From Micromonospora lupini (GTDB taxonomy: Bacteria > Actinomycetota > Actinomycetes > Mycobacteriales > Micromonosporaceae): 64,000 nucleotides of DNA. This document shows positions 1 to 8,171 of the stretch, piece by piece (position 1 is the stretch's first letter; each line of letters starts with the position of its first letter). Both the position numbers and the translations under genes were made by a program. The notes beneath the pieces were generated by a model. It did no database searches. It saw nothing but the letters and a program-made list of their open reading frames with translations, and had not been told where the DNA came from. The DNA is taken from NCBI RefSeq assembly GCF_026342015.1, contig NZ_JAPENL010000001.1:868001-932000 (forward strand). The letters are read 5' to 3'.

Positions 1-902
1 TCGGCGAACATGCCCAGCGGCAGCTGCTGCTCCAGCTTCATCGGCTCGACAGTCGCGCCCCGCATCCGCAGCAGGTGCGGCGAACCGGCGTCGACAGCCC
101 GCACCCGCCCGGTGCGGATGTCCAGCTCAAGCAGCAGCGTGGCCACGTGCCGGCGACCCCGGTGCTGGTAGTAGACCGTGTCCGAGGCCAGCTCCGCCTG
201 CTCCACGAGGCCACCGCCGGAACGGCGGGCGTTGCGCATCGCGTTCACGGTGACCGCCGTCAGCAGCGACGCGGCCAGACCACTGCCCTCGCCGTTGAGC
301 ACCGTCAGGGTGAGCCGGTCACCGTCCAACGACCAGTCGAAGTGGTCCCCACCGACCGTGTACGCCGGTTCCAACTGCCCGGCCAGGTGAAAGGCGTGGT
401 GCGCCACGCTTCGACCGGGCAGCAGGTCCCACTGCATCTCGGCGGCCATGCTGAGCCGCTCCCGGCGACGTGCCCGCCGGTAACGGTCGGTCTCCCGGTC
501 CGCGGCACGCATCGCCACCGCCAGGTCCCCGGCCATGTCCGTGGCACGGCCGGTGACGGCCGCGCCCGGCACCGTCGGCAGCTCGATGAGCAGCACACCC
601 AGCCGCTCCCCCCACACCGTCAGCGGCAGGTAGAGCCGGCACGCGCCGTCCTCGAGCCCGTCGCGCACCGGCTGCTGGCTGGAGAAGCAGCGCTGCGCCA
701 CGGTGTGCTGGGCCAGGGCGCCGGCCGCCGGCAGGTCCGGATCCAGCACCGGCCAGAGCCCGCTGATGCGGTAGTCGGCGACGAACACGTCGGTGCGCAA
801 CGCGCCCAACGCCGACCGGATCGCCCGGTCCGCCGCCTCCGCCAACTGGTCGGGCGCGGCCTCACGCAGCGCGCGCGACACCCCGTCCGGCGCGTCCACC
901 AT
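1..902 (-). CDS. SpoIIE-type PP2C serine/threonine phosphatase with GAF-like sensor region (3' end cut off)
   Basis: The reading frame starts at ATG (900-902) and runs off the left window edge without a stop, so only about 300 residues are visible. Residues 30-130 look like a GAF-type sensor. From about residue 150 the SpoIIE/PP2C fold begins, with GGDHFDW (184-190) matching the family metal-binding GGDWYD box. The later GEGSGLAA (204-211) stands where active family members usually carry GHG. The family dephosphorylates anti-anti-sigma (STAS) proteins in partner-switching stress responses; that role is inferred here. The substitution of the second motif's histidine is worth noting but does not prove inactivity. 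GGAGGGAC lies just upstream as ribosome site. Confidence 0.8.
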   Translation of the reverse strand, partial: MVDAPDGVSRALREAAPDQLAEAADRAIRSALGALRTDVFVADYRISGLWPVLDPDLPAAGALAQHTVAQRCFSSQQPVRDGLEDGACRLYLPLTVWGERLGVLLIELPTVPGAAVTGRATDMAGDLAVAMRAADRETDRYRRARRRERLSMAAEMQWDLLPGRSVAHHAFHLAGQLEPAYTVGGDHFDWSLDGDRLTLTVLNGEGSGLAASLLTAVTVNAMRNARRSGGGLVEQAELASDTVYYQHRGRRHVATLLLELDIRTGRVRAVDAGSPHLLRMRGATVEPMKLEQQLPLGMFA

Positions 903-923
903 GGTTGGTCGTCCCTCCAGAAA

Positions 924-939
924 CTTGCTACAGGGCAAG
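924..939. promoter_or_regulatory. Candidate operator: CTTGC-N6-GCAAG inverted repeat
   Basis: A 5+5 bp inverted repeat with a 6-nt spacer lies 22 bp upstream of the start of the SpoIIE-type phosphatase, between it and the methyltransferase stop. Position and symmetry suit a repressor site. No regulator can be named from the sequence. Confidence 0.3.
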
Positions 940-977
940 CATCATACGGACGCCGCCGGAGCACCGGTCGCCGCGGG

Positions 978-1724
978 TCAGTCGGCGCCCCGCGTCGCCA
1001 GTACGCCATGGAAGGCGTCCGGCACGTCGGCGGGCGGGCCTGCGGGCCGCCACCGGTGGACTCCGACGATCCCGTCCGACGTCGGCGTCCACCGGCCCAG
1101 CAGCGGAGCGAACGCGGCCGGGGGACGCATCCGAAACGCCGGGCCCATCATCGCCAACGCCTGCGGATGCGCGGCCAACTCCTCGGTGTCGAAGTCCACC
1201 GCCAACAGGCTGCCCGGGGCCGCGGCCGCGTACACCTCGTCGAGGGTGCGCGTGAGCGTGACGTCGTCGAGGAACGCGGCAAGCCCGAGGAAGACCACCC
1301 CCACCGGCCGCCGCCCCCACCCGGGGACGAATCGGTGCAGCTGAGCCGGGTCGATCGTGCCGATGTCGGTGGCGTCGCCGTAGCCGTAGCCCGCGCGGTC
1401 GCTGTCGGCGAGGATCCGCTGCCCCAGCCGGATGGTGACCGGGTCGACGTCGGTGTAGAGCACTGTGGCCTCGGCGGCGACCTCGTGCACGTTGCCCCTC
1501 GTGGGCACGCCCGCGCCGAACACCAGGAACCCGTCCACGCCCTGCTCGACCATCGCCCGCACCGCCCGGCCGAGAAAAGCCCGCAGCTCCCGGAAGACCG
1601 GCGCGCACGGCCCGTACGCCTGCTCGAAGGCGCCCGCGGCGGCCACGTCGACGTCGAAGTGGTGCTCCCCGCCGAGCCAAAAGTCGATCATGCGAGCGGT
1701 GCTCGGCTCGTCCGGTTCACCCAT
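978..1724 (-). CDS. SAM-dependent methyltransferase, Methyltransf_19 (DUF574) family
   Basis: A 248-residue protein, the usual length of the family. The N-terminal motif ARMIDFWLGGEHHFDVD matches the family hallmark (R-hydrophobic-YDYLLGGxxNFxxD). A nucleotide-binding segment follows (FLVFGAGVPTRGNVHEVA) and then VLYTDVDPV, as in Rossmann methyltransferases. The start at 1724 is chosen because GGGAGGAG precedes it by 9 nt. The family is abundant in actinomycetes and mostly uncharacterised, so the substrate is unknown. It lies upstream of the phosphatase on the same strand, with a 75-bp gap containing a possible operator. Confidence 0.85.
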   Translation of the reverse strand: MGEPDEPSTARMIDFWLGGEHHFDVDVAAAGAFEQAYGPCAPVFRELRAFLGRAVRAMVEQGVDGFLVFGAGVPTRGNVHEVAAEATVLYTDVDPVTIRLGQRILADSDRAGYGYGDATDIGTIDPAQLHRFVPGWGRRPVGVVFLGLAAFLDDVTLTRTLDEVYAAAAPGSLLAVDFDTEELAAHPQALAMMGPAFRMRPPAAFAPLLGRWTPTSDGIVGVHRWRPAGPPADVPDAFHGVLATRGAD

Positions 1725-1836
1725 CGACGACGCTCCTCCCGTCCGGTCGCCGCCAGCGTACCGACCGGGGCCCGACCGGCGGTATCGCTCCGCCGCGCCG
1801 CCACGCCCGCGATACTGGCCCGGCGGGAGGTGGGCG

Positions 1837-2718
1837 GTGAACTCGGCGGACAGCGCGGCGGTGGTGGTCGGCGTGGACGGCTCGGAGCCGTCCCTGCGCG
1901 CGGTGCGCCTGGCCGCCACCGAAGCCGTCCGTCGCCATCGGCCGCTGCGGGTGGTGCACGGGTTCATCTGGCCGCTGCTGCACGTGCCCGTCTCCCCCGC
2001 GCCCGACGCGCTGCCCGGCGCCGGACTGCGCCCGCAGGCCCAGGAGCTCGTCGACGCCGCGGTGGCCGAGGCCGAGGCGACCGCGCCCGGGCTGACGGTC
2101 TCCGGCGAGATCATCGACGGTGCGGCGGCCGCGGTGCTGATCGGTGAGTCCCCCACCGCCGCTCTCGTCGTCCTCGGCGACCGCGGACTGGGCGGCTTCT
2201 CCGCACTTGTCGTCGGCTCGGTGGCGGTGCAGGTCTGCGCGTACGCCGACTGCCCGGTGCTGGTGGCCCGCGGCGACGAACGGCCCGACGAGCCGGTGGG
2301 GGTGGCGATGGACGGCTCGGCGGCGTCCCGGCTCGCCGCCGACTTCGCCGCCGAGACCGCGCTGGCGCGCGGCGTGCCGCTGCGCGCCGTGCACGCCTAC
2401 CGGCACCCGGGCAGCAGCGGCCCCGGTGACATGCAACCCCTGGTGTACGACGAGGCGCAGCTGCACGGCGAGCAGGAACGGATGCTCACCGACTGGCTGG
2501 ACGGGCTGACCGAGCGCCACCCGGGGCTGCGGCTGACCTGGCGGGCGACGCGCGGCCGCGTCGGCGCGGTCCTGGCGGAGGCGTCGGGCGACGCCCAACT
2601 GATTGTCGTCGGGGGGCAGGGGCGCGGCGAGGTGACCGGGTTGCTGCTGGGGTCGGTGAGCCAGTCGGTGCTGCACCACGCCCGCTGCCCGGTCGTCGTG
2701 GTCCGCGGGCCCCGCTGA
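1837..2718 (+). CDS. Universal stress protein, tandem UspA domains
   Basis: This 293-residue protein holds two UspA domains, about residues 5-140 and 150-293. Each ends with the ATP-binding pattern G-2x-G-9x-G-S: GDRGLGGFSALVVGS in the first and GGQGRGEVTGLLLGS in the second. This suggests the ATP-binding subclass. Such proteins are cytoplasmic and linked to dormancy and stress in actinobacteria. The GTG at 1837 is chosen because CGGGAGG sits 6 nt upstream. It diverges from the methyltransferase, so the two share the 112-bp gap between them. Confidence 0.92.
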   Translation: MNSADSAAVVVGVDGSEPSLRAVRLAATEAVRRHRPLRVVHGFIWPLLHVPVSPAPDALPGAGLRPQAQELVDAAVAEAEATAPGLTVSGEIIDGAAAAVLIGESPTAALVVLGDRGLGGFSALVVGSVAVQVCAYADCPVLVARGDERPDEPVGVAMDGSAASRLAADFAAETALARGVPLRAVHAYRHPGSSGPGDMQPLVYDEAQLHGEQERMLTDWLDGLTERHPGLRLTWRATRGRVGAVLAEASGDAQLIVVGGQGRGEVTGLLLGSVSQSVLHHARCPVVVVRGPR

Positions 2719-2721
2719 CCG

Positions 2722-2738
2722 GGCGGGGTTGGCCCGCC
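2722..2738 (+). terminator. Short GC hairpin after the Usp gene
   Basis: GGCGGG and CCCGCC form a 6-bp stem with a 5-nt loop starting 4 bp after the stop of the universal stress protein. There is no T-tract, which is common for high-GC actinobacteria. Confidence 0.35.
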
Positions 2739-2790
2739 GCCAGACGGGTAGACGGCCGCGGTACGCCAACGGCGACGAAGGAGGCAGCAG

Positions 2791-3003
2791 ATGCCAGGAC
2801 CACGGCCGGGAAGCAACGCGTACGACAAGCAGCGAGCGCGGATCCGCAACGCGATCGACGACTCCGGACGCCGGGTGCCCGACGGCAAGGCCAACCAGGT
2901 CGCGAACCGGATCCTGCAGGAGGATCGCGGCCAACGGGGCGTCGTGCGCGGCGAGCGCACCTACGGCCCCAAGAGTGAACGCGAACCAGGCGACCCGAAG
3001 TGA
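2791..3003 (+). CDS. Small basic hypothetical protein (70 aa)
   Basis: A 70-residue hydrophilic, Arg/Gly-rich protein with no membrane segment and no recognised domain. A strong ribosome site (AAGGAGG) lies 6 nt before the ATG. Its stop overlaps the GTG start of the next gene, so the two are probably co-translated. Small highly charged proteins of this type are common and conserved among Micromonospora relatives (general knowledge, not tested here). Function unknown. Confidence 0.7.
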   Translation: MPGPRPGSNAYDKQRARIRNAIDDSGRRVPDGKANQVANRILQEDRGQRGVVRGERTYGPKSEREPGDPK

Positions 3004-3476
3004 GGGCTGTCGACCTGGCCGACGGCGCCATCGCGGGCGCCGTCGGCAGCACCGCGCTCAACGTTGTCGGCTACCTGGACATCGCCCTGCGGGCGCGGCC
3101 GGCGAGCAGCACACCCGAGCAGACCGTCGACCGGCTGGCCGGCATCGCGCACCTGGACCTGGGGTCGGGGCCCCGGGCGGCGAACCGCCGCTCGGGGCTC
3201 GGGCCCCTCATCGGCTACGGGCTGGGCATCGCCGCGGGCGTGGCGTTCGCGCTGTACGCCGGCGGTCGGCGCCAGCCCCTGCCGATGGCCACCGGCGTGC
3301 TCGGCGCCGGCGTGATGGCGATGACCGACGGGTCCATCACCGTGCTGGGGATCAGCGACCCGCGCACCTGGCGGCGCTCCGACTGGATCTCCGACATCAT
3401 CCCGCACCTGGCGTACGGACTGACGGCCGCCGCCACCTGGAACAGGTTGCGGCGGCCGTCAGGTCGCGCCAGTTAG
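3000..3476 (+). CDS. Hypothetical membrane protein (158 aa)
   Basis: The GTG start overlaps the preceding stop (GTGA), indicating translational coupling. The protein has hydrophobic segments near residues 8-28, 68-86 and 95-115 and a weaker one near 137-150, so a small multi-pass inner-membrane protein is likely. Polar stretches between them contain Arg/Gly-rich loops. I do not recognise a family. Its stop codon overlaps by 2 nt that of a convergent small gene. Confidence 0.7.
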   Translation: MRAVDLADGAIAGAVGSTALNVVGYLDIALRARPASSTPEQTVDRLAGIAHLDLGSGPRAANRRSGLGPLIGYGLGIAAGVAFALYAGGRRQPLPMATGVLGAGVMAMTDGSITVLGISDPRTWRRSDWISDIIPHLAYGLTAAATWNRLRRPSGRAS

Positions 3477-3679
3477 GCCCGGGTGTCGCTGTCGTCCTCG
3501 GCGACCGGCTCACCCGCCGGGCCGTACGGCGACACCTGCCCCTTGGGCACCGGCCGACCCTGGTCACCTCGCGAGGTGCCACGGTTGGCCGGGTGCGCGC
3601 CCGGGGCGGGGCCCTTGTTGTCCTGGCTGGTCCCACCGAGTGCGTTGCGCCGGAACTCCTGCTGCTGCGGGTTCGTCAC
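3473..3679 (-). CDS. Small hydrophilic hypothetical protein (68 aa)
   Basis: Starts at GTG 3677-3679, preceded by GGAGGGGAG at 7 nt. The product is Gln/Gly/Pro-rich and probably disordered, ending in an acidic tail (EDDSDTRA). There is no signal peptide or recognised domain. It overlaps tail-to-tail with the 158-aa membrane protein gene. The good ribosome site argues that it is expressed. Function unknown. Confidence 0.6.
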   Translation of the reverse strand: MTNPQQQEFRRNALGGTSQDNKGPAPGAHPANRGTSRGDQGRPVPKGQVSPYGPAGEPVAEDDSDTRA

Positions 3680-3814
3680 GAGGTGTCTCCCCTCCGGGTA
3701 CGGCAGACGGCATCGACCGCCTCCACCGTGCGCATACCCGCCCCACCCGAGGGCATTCCGGCCCCGCTCACGCGCGGGAGGGCTAGCCGGTCGCCAGACG
3801 GGTACCCATGGGGT

Positions 3815-4465
3815 GTGGGTGACGATCGAGCGGTGGTGCGGGTCCTGCTGGACCGGCGCGGCAACACGTACGCCGAGGAGGCCGGCATCCGGCTCGCCGA
3901 CCGCCCCGGACCGCTGTACCAGTTGCTGGTGCTCGCCACCCTGCTGAGCACCCGGATCCGGGCGTGCGTGGCCGTCGACGCCGCGCGGGAGCTGTTCGCG
4001 GCCGGCTACCGCACACCGCAGGCGATGGAGGCGGCTACCTGGCAGCAGCGGGTCGACGCGCTGGGCCGCGGACACTACCGCCGCTACGACGAGCGCACCG
4101 CCACCATGCTCGGCACCGGCGCCCGGCTGTGTCTGGACCGCTGGCACGGCGACCTGCGGCGGCTGCACCGCGACGCCCAGGGCGACCCGGCCGGGCTGCG
4201 CCGCCGACTCACCGAGTTCCCCGGCATCGGACCCACCGGCGCGGACATCTACCTGCGTGAGGCCCAGACGGTGTGGTCCGACCTGCGCCCGTACGCCGAT
4301 CGTCGGGCCCTCGCCGGCGCGAAGCGGCTGGGCCTGCCGGGCTCACCGGACCGGCTGGCCGGGCTGGTCGACGAACCGGACTTCGGGCGGCTCGCCTCGG
4401 CGCTGGTCCGGGTGGCGCTCGGCGAGGAGTCCGCCGGCGAGGTCACCCGTGCCGCCGCCGGGTGA
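3815..4465 (+). CDS. HhH-GPD family DNA glycosylase (endonuclease III-like), no Fe-S motif
   Basis: A 216-residue protein with the helix-hairpin-helix hallmark LTEFPGIGPTGADIYL near residues 132-147, followed by PYADRRAL, where an Asp sits as in the catalytic Asp of the HhH-GPD base-excision family. The Lys of bifunctional EndoIII enzymes (PGVGRKTA) is not present in the hairpin, and no C-terminal four-Cys [4Fe-4S] motif is seen. A monofunctional or divergent glycosylase is therefore more likely than a true Nth. The GTG at 3815 is the best in-frame start, but its ribosome site is weak, so the exact start is uncertain. Confidence 0.75.
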   Translation: MGDDRAVVRVLLDRRGNTYAEEAGIRLADRPGPLYQLLVLATLLSTRIRACVAVDAARELFAAGYRTPQAMEAATWQQRVDALGRGHYRRYDERTATMLGTGARLCLDRWHGDLRRLHRDAQGDPAGLRRRLTEFPGIGPTGADIYLREAQTVWSDLRPYADRRALAGAKRLGLPGSPDRLAGLVDEPDFGRLASALVRVALGEESAGEVTRAAAG

Positions 4466-4470
4466 GCCGC

Positions 4471-4677
4471 TCACTTGACGGTCTTGTCTCCCGGTCGGGT
4501 CAGGTGCCACACGCCGAGCGCGGCGAGCAGCGCCAGGACGACCACCCCGCCGGAGATGCCACGGCCCTCCTCGGGGCTGCGGCCGGCGCTACCGAAGTAG
4601 ATCACCGCGAGGCCGGCGAGCACTGTGACGAACGTACGCAACCCTCGGTCCTTCACGTACCGCACGGTAGGCGGCAC
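4471..4677 (-). CDS. Small two-TM membrane protein (68 aa)
   Basis: Two hydrophobic segments (about residues 15-31 and 42-60) are separated by a Gly/Ser/Glu-rich loop, and the protein ends with a charged GDKTVK tail. It starts at GTG 4675-4677; a second in-frame GTG lies 12 nt inside. It is convergent with the glycosylase and sits 52 bp after the CNNM/CorC gene on the same strand. Function unknown. Confidence 0.6.
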   Translation of the reverse strand: MPPTVRYVKDRGLRTFVTVLAGLAVIYFGSAGRSPEEGRGISGGVVVLALLAALGVWHLTRPGDKTVK

Positions 4678-4729
4678 GCAACCACCCGGCGGCTCTTCGG
4701 GCGTCCTGTCCCCCGTCCGGGCGACGCGG

Positions 4730-6007
4730 TCAGCGGTCCGCGACGAACCCGCGCAGCCGCACCCGCCGCACCGCCCGGTCGGCGACCTCCACCACCTCGA
4801 TGGTCAGGCCGGGCAACCGCACCGTCTCACCCGGCCCGTCCGGCAGGTGACCCAGGCGTGCCAGCACCAGCCCGGCCACCGTCGTGTACTCCCGCGACAG
4901 CGGGAAGCTCAGTCGCACACCCAGATCGGGCAGGTCGTGCAGGGGGAAGTCACCGGACACCAGCAGCGACCCGTCCGGCTCCCGGGTCGCGCCGCGCACG
5001 TCGCGGTCGGTCTCGTCGTACAGCTCGCCGACGACCTCGGCCAGCAGGTCCTCAAGCGTGACGATGCCGTCGATGCCGCCGTGCTCGTCGACGACGAGGG
5101 CCAGTTGCTGGTGTTCCTGGCGCAGCCGGCGCAGCGCGTCGGCGACCGGCAGGGTGACCGGCAGCAGCAACGGCGACCGGACGCGCTCCCCCACCGTCCC
5201 GGCGTCGGCCCGCACCAGATCGCGGATGTGCACCACGCCGACCACCTCGTCCAGACCTCCGGGGCCGGTCACCGGGGCGCGGGACCGGCCCGCGACGGCC
5301 AGCAGGCGTACTCCCTCGTCGGCGGCCAGGTCGGTCGGCAGCGTGGTCACCTCCCGGCGGGCCACCAGGATCTCGCGCAGCGTCCGACCGGCGATGTCGA
5401 ACGCGCCGGTCAGGATCTCCCGCTGCTGCGCCGACAGGCCACGCTGACTGACAAGCATCTCCCGCAGCTCCTCCTCGGTCATCTCCTCCCGGCTGGCCCG
5501 GGGGTCCCCACCGGCCAGCCGGACCACCCGGTCGGTGGCCCAACTGAGCAGCCACACCGCCGGGCGCGACACCCGGGCGAGCAGATCCAGCGGGCCGGCG
5601 CTGAGCAGCGCCCACCGCTCGGCGCGCTGCATGGCCAGCCGCTTGGGCGCCAACTCGCCCAGCACCAACGTGACGAAGGTGAGCACCACAGTCACCAGCA
5701 GCACCGCGGCCGGGCGGGCCGCCGCGCCGAGGAAGCCCAGCGGGCCGACAAGCGGCTGGGCGAGCGACACCGCCGCGGCCGCCGAGGCGAGGAATCCGGC
5801 CAGGGTGATGCCGAGCTGGACGGTGGCCAGATAGCGGTTGGGATCCCGGGAGAGTCGGACCAGCCGGTCACCGGCGCGGGTCCGCCGCCCCAACCGCCGC
5901 AGCTGCCCCTCCCGCAGCGTCACCAACGCCATCTCGCTGCCGGAGAGCGCGGCGTTGACAAGCACCAGCACGGCCACCAGCGCCACCTGCCCCAGCTGAC
6001 CGCCCAC
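4730..6007 (-). CDS. CNNM/CorC (HlyC-type) transporter: DUF21 + CBS pair + CorC_HlyC domain
   Basis: A 425-residue protein with the standard architecture. An N-terminal DUF21 membrane domain (hydrophobic segments in the first about 150 residues, with the SGSEMALVTL and LGELAPKRLA motifs) is followed by a CBS pair (about 200-335, including LALVVDEHGGIDGIVTLED) and a C-terminal CorC_HlyC transporter-associated domain. The family is linked to Mg2+/Co2+ efflux or resistance and sits in the cytoplasmic membrane. The start is GTG 6005-6007 with a G-rich ribosome site. No partner gene of the same function is adjacent. Confidence 0.92.
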   Translation of the reverse strand: MGGQLGQVALVAVLVLVNAALSGSEMALVTLREGQLRRLGRRTRAGDRLVRLSRDPNRYLATVQLGITLAGFLASAAAAVSLAQPLVGPLGFLGAAARPAAVLLVTVVLTFVTLVLGELAPKRLAMQRAERWALLSAGPLDLLARVSRPAVWLLSWATDRVVRLAGGDPRASREEMTEEELREMLVSQRGLSAQQREILTGAFDIAGRTLREILVARREVTTLPTDLAADEGVRLLAVAGRSRAPVTGPGGLDEVVGVVHIRDLVRADAGTVGERVRSPLLLPVTLPVADALRRLRQEHQQLALVVDEHGGIDGIVTLEDLLAEVVGELYDETDRDVRGATREPDGSLLVSGDFPLHDLPDLGVRLSFPLSREYTTVAGLVLARLGHLPDGPGETVRLPGLTIEVVEVADRAVRRVRLRGFVADR

Positions 6008-6086
6008 CGCGCACCCCCGTTGACCGCCTCAGGTCACCTAACCGCAGCGCGCCCGGCTCCGGGTCCGGTTCCGGCCGTCCGAGGGC

Positions 6087-6284
6087 TCAGTCGACTTCCA
6101 GGTCGTCGAGCGAGATGGCGTGGGTCATCAACCACCGGGCCAACGCCGACATGCCGAACAGCCACAGCGGCACCGACTCGGTGGGGCCGTTTGTCGCGTA
6201 GATGGCGAAGCGCAGATCCGGCGCCCGGTACGCCTCGATCCGCCACTGGTGCTGCCGGTCCCGCCAGACCGCCGAAGGGTCCAT
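6087..6284 (-). CDS. Small hypothetical protein (65 aa)
   Basis: Starts at ATG 6282-6284. The 65-residue product is rich in aromatic residues and acidic at its end (SLDDLEVD), with no signal peptide. It lies 130 bp downstream of selB on the same strand but beyond a probable terminator hairpin, so it is likely an independent unit. The ribosome site is weak and a start up to 105 nt upstream is open. No family recognised. Confidence 0.5.
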   Translation of the reverse strand: MDPSAVWRDRQHQWRIEAYRAPDLRFAIYATNGPTESVPLWLFGMSALARWLMTHAISLDDLEVD

Positions 6285-6388
6285 GGCGTCACCGTAGGTG
6301 ACCGACGACGGTCGGGGGGCCGGTTGGCCGCCCACGAACGCGGGCGGGCCGCCGGAACGCCACAGGCACCGCGATGAGCGTGCGAACA

Positions 6389-6406
6389 CGGCAGGTTCGC
6401 CTGCCG
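6389..6406 (-). terminator. Hairpin after selB
   Basis: A 7-bp perfect GC stem (CGGCAGG/CCTGCCG) with a 4-nt loop lies 9-26 bp past the selB stop. It probably ends the fdh-sel transcript. Confidence 0.55.
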
Positions 6407-6414
6407 CCGCGTGC

Positions 6415-8169
6415 TCAGGTGACGACGACCCGGGCGTCGTCGGGCAGGCGGCGGGTGGCGCCGCGACGGTCCAGCAACTCCAGCAGCGGCACCGCCACCC
6501 GGCGGGTGGTGTCCAACGCCTGTCGGGCCGCCGACAGGGTGAACGGCTGGGGCAGCCCGGCCAGCACGGTCACCGCCGCGTCGAGCGCGTCGGGCAGCAG
6601 CACCACGGTGTCGGCCAGCCGCAGCAGCGCGCCGGCGCGTACCGCCGCGCCGATCTCCCGGGGGCCCAGGCCCAGGTCGACGAGGCGGTCCGCCTCGGGG
6701 GCGCGAAAGGGACTGTCGGCGAACTCGGCGCGGACCCGCTGCACGGCCCGCGCCACCGGCTCCGGCAGGGTGTCGACGGCGGCCGTGCCGATTCGCCCGC
6801 CGTGGACCCGCAGCGGCGGGCGGATCAGCGCCTCGACGAGCGCCCGGTCGGGCAGGGCGAGGCGTTGACGCAGCGCGTCCACAGGCATGCCCGGCTCCAA
6901 CGGGTACTCGCGGGCGTACCGGCCGACCTCCTCGGTGAGCTGCTCGCCGAGCCGCTGCCAGTGGCCGGGGTCGGCCAGCCAGTCACCGGCCACCGGCGTG
7001 GCCTGCACCGGCACGCCCATCCGTCGCAGCGCGCCGACCCGGACCAGCCGACGGCGGCGCAGCTCACCGGCCAGGTCGGGTCGACCGTCGAGGTCGGCGA
7101 GGACCGTCGCGCGGGCGGCGGCGGCACCTCGCCGCGACAGCGGCGGCGGCGCCACGTCGAGGACCCGTACGCCGCCGGTCACGTGGTGTCGGCCGGGGTC
7201 GCGCAGCAGCGCCCGGTCGCCCACCAGCAGCGGCAGCGGGCGGGCCAGCCGCAACCGGACGGTGTCCGCGCCGAGCGGGCGCACGCGGACCGGCACCGCC
7301 GCCGACCCCACGTGCAGGGTGAGGGTGGCCGGCAGGTCGGCGGCCGGGTCGCCGGTGAGCCGTACGTCGATGACGTCGGTGCGGTGGAACCGGCCGGGGG
7401 TGAGCAGCGCGTCGCCGCGGCCGAGCCGGTCGCGGGGCGTACCGCGCAGGTTGACCGCGACCCGGGCCACGGCCGCCGCCTCGGTACGGGCCTCGCCCAG
7501 GCAGTGCAGGCCACGAACCCGGACCGTCTCCTCGGCCCCGGCCAGCTCCAGCACGTCGCCGACGCCCAACCGGCCGGCGCCCAGGGTGCCGGTGACGACT
7601 GTGCCGCTGCCCCGAACGGTGAAGCTGCGGTCCACCCAGAGACGCACCGGGGCGTCCACGGTGGGGTCGGGCAGCCGGGCGGCGAGCCGGTCCAGCGCGG
7701 CCCGCAGCTCCGGCAGGCCGGCGCCGGTCAGCCCACTGACCGCCACCGTCTCCACCGCGCCGAGGCTGCTCGCCGCGATCTCGGCGCGGGCGCGCTCCGC
7801 GGCCGGCGCGGGGTCGGCCAGGTCCGCGCGGGTCACCACCAGCAGGCCGTGCCCGACGCCGAGCGCGTGGAGCGCGGCCAGGTGCTCGGCGGACTGCGGC
7901 ATCCACCCCTCGTCGGCGGCGACGACGAGCAGCGCGGCCGGCACCGGGCCGACGCCCGCGAGCATGTTCGGCACGAACCGCTCGTGCCCGGGCACGTCGA
8001 CGAAGGCGATGGTGGCGCCGGAGGGCAACGTCGTCCAGGCGAAACCCAGGTCGATGGTCATGCCCCGGCGGCGCTCCTCGGCCCACCTGTCGGGTTCCAT
8101 CCCGGTCAACGCCCGAACCAGTGTCGACTTGCCGTGGTCGACGTGCCCGGCGGTGGCGACGACGATCAT
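6415..8169 (-). CDS. selB: Selenocysteine-specific translation elongation factor SelB
   Basis: A 584-residue GTPase that delivers Sec-tRNA(Sec) to UGA codons next to a SECIS hairpin. The G1 box GHVDHGKS (8-15) and G3 DVPGHE are intact; the G4 position reads TRAD rather than NKxD. EF-Tu-like domains 2 and 3 follow, then a long C-terminal winged-helix region that binds SECIS RNA. E. coli SelB is 614 residues. The start is ATG 8167-8169, only 2 bp after the selA stop, so the pair is co-translated. With selC and selA immediately upstream and a UGA-containing fdhA in the same cluster, the assignment is firm. Confidence 0.97.
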   Translation of the reverse strand: MIVVATAGHVDHGKSTLVRALTGMEPDRWAEERRRGMTIDLGFAWTTLPSGATIAFVDVPGHERFVPNMLAGVGPVPAALLVVAADEGWMPQSAEHLAALHALGVGHGLLVVTRADLADPAPAAERARAEIAASSLGAVETVAVSGLTGAGLPELRAALDRLAARLPDPTVDAPVRLWVDRSFTVRGSGTVVTGTLGAGRLGVGDVLELAGAEETVRVRGLHCLGEARTEAAAVARVAVNLRGTPRDRLGRGDALLTPGRFHRTDVIDVRLTGDPAADLPATLTLHVGSAAVPVRVRPLGADTVRLRLARPLPLLVGDRALLRDPGRHHVTGGVRVLDVAPPPLSRRGAAAARATVLADLDGRPDLAGELRRRRLVRVGALRRMGVPVQATPVAGDWLADPGHWQRLGEQLTEEVGRYAREYPLEPGMPVDALRQRLALPDRALVEALIRPPLRVHGGRIGTAAVDTLPEPVARAVQRVRAEFADSPFRAPEADRLVDLGLGPREIGAAVRAGALLRLADTVVLLPDALDAAVTVLAGLPQPFTLSAARQALDTTRRVAVPLLELLDRRGATRRLPDDARVVVT

Positions 8170-8171
8170 GC

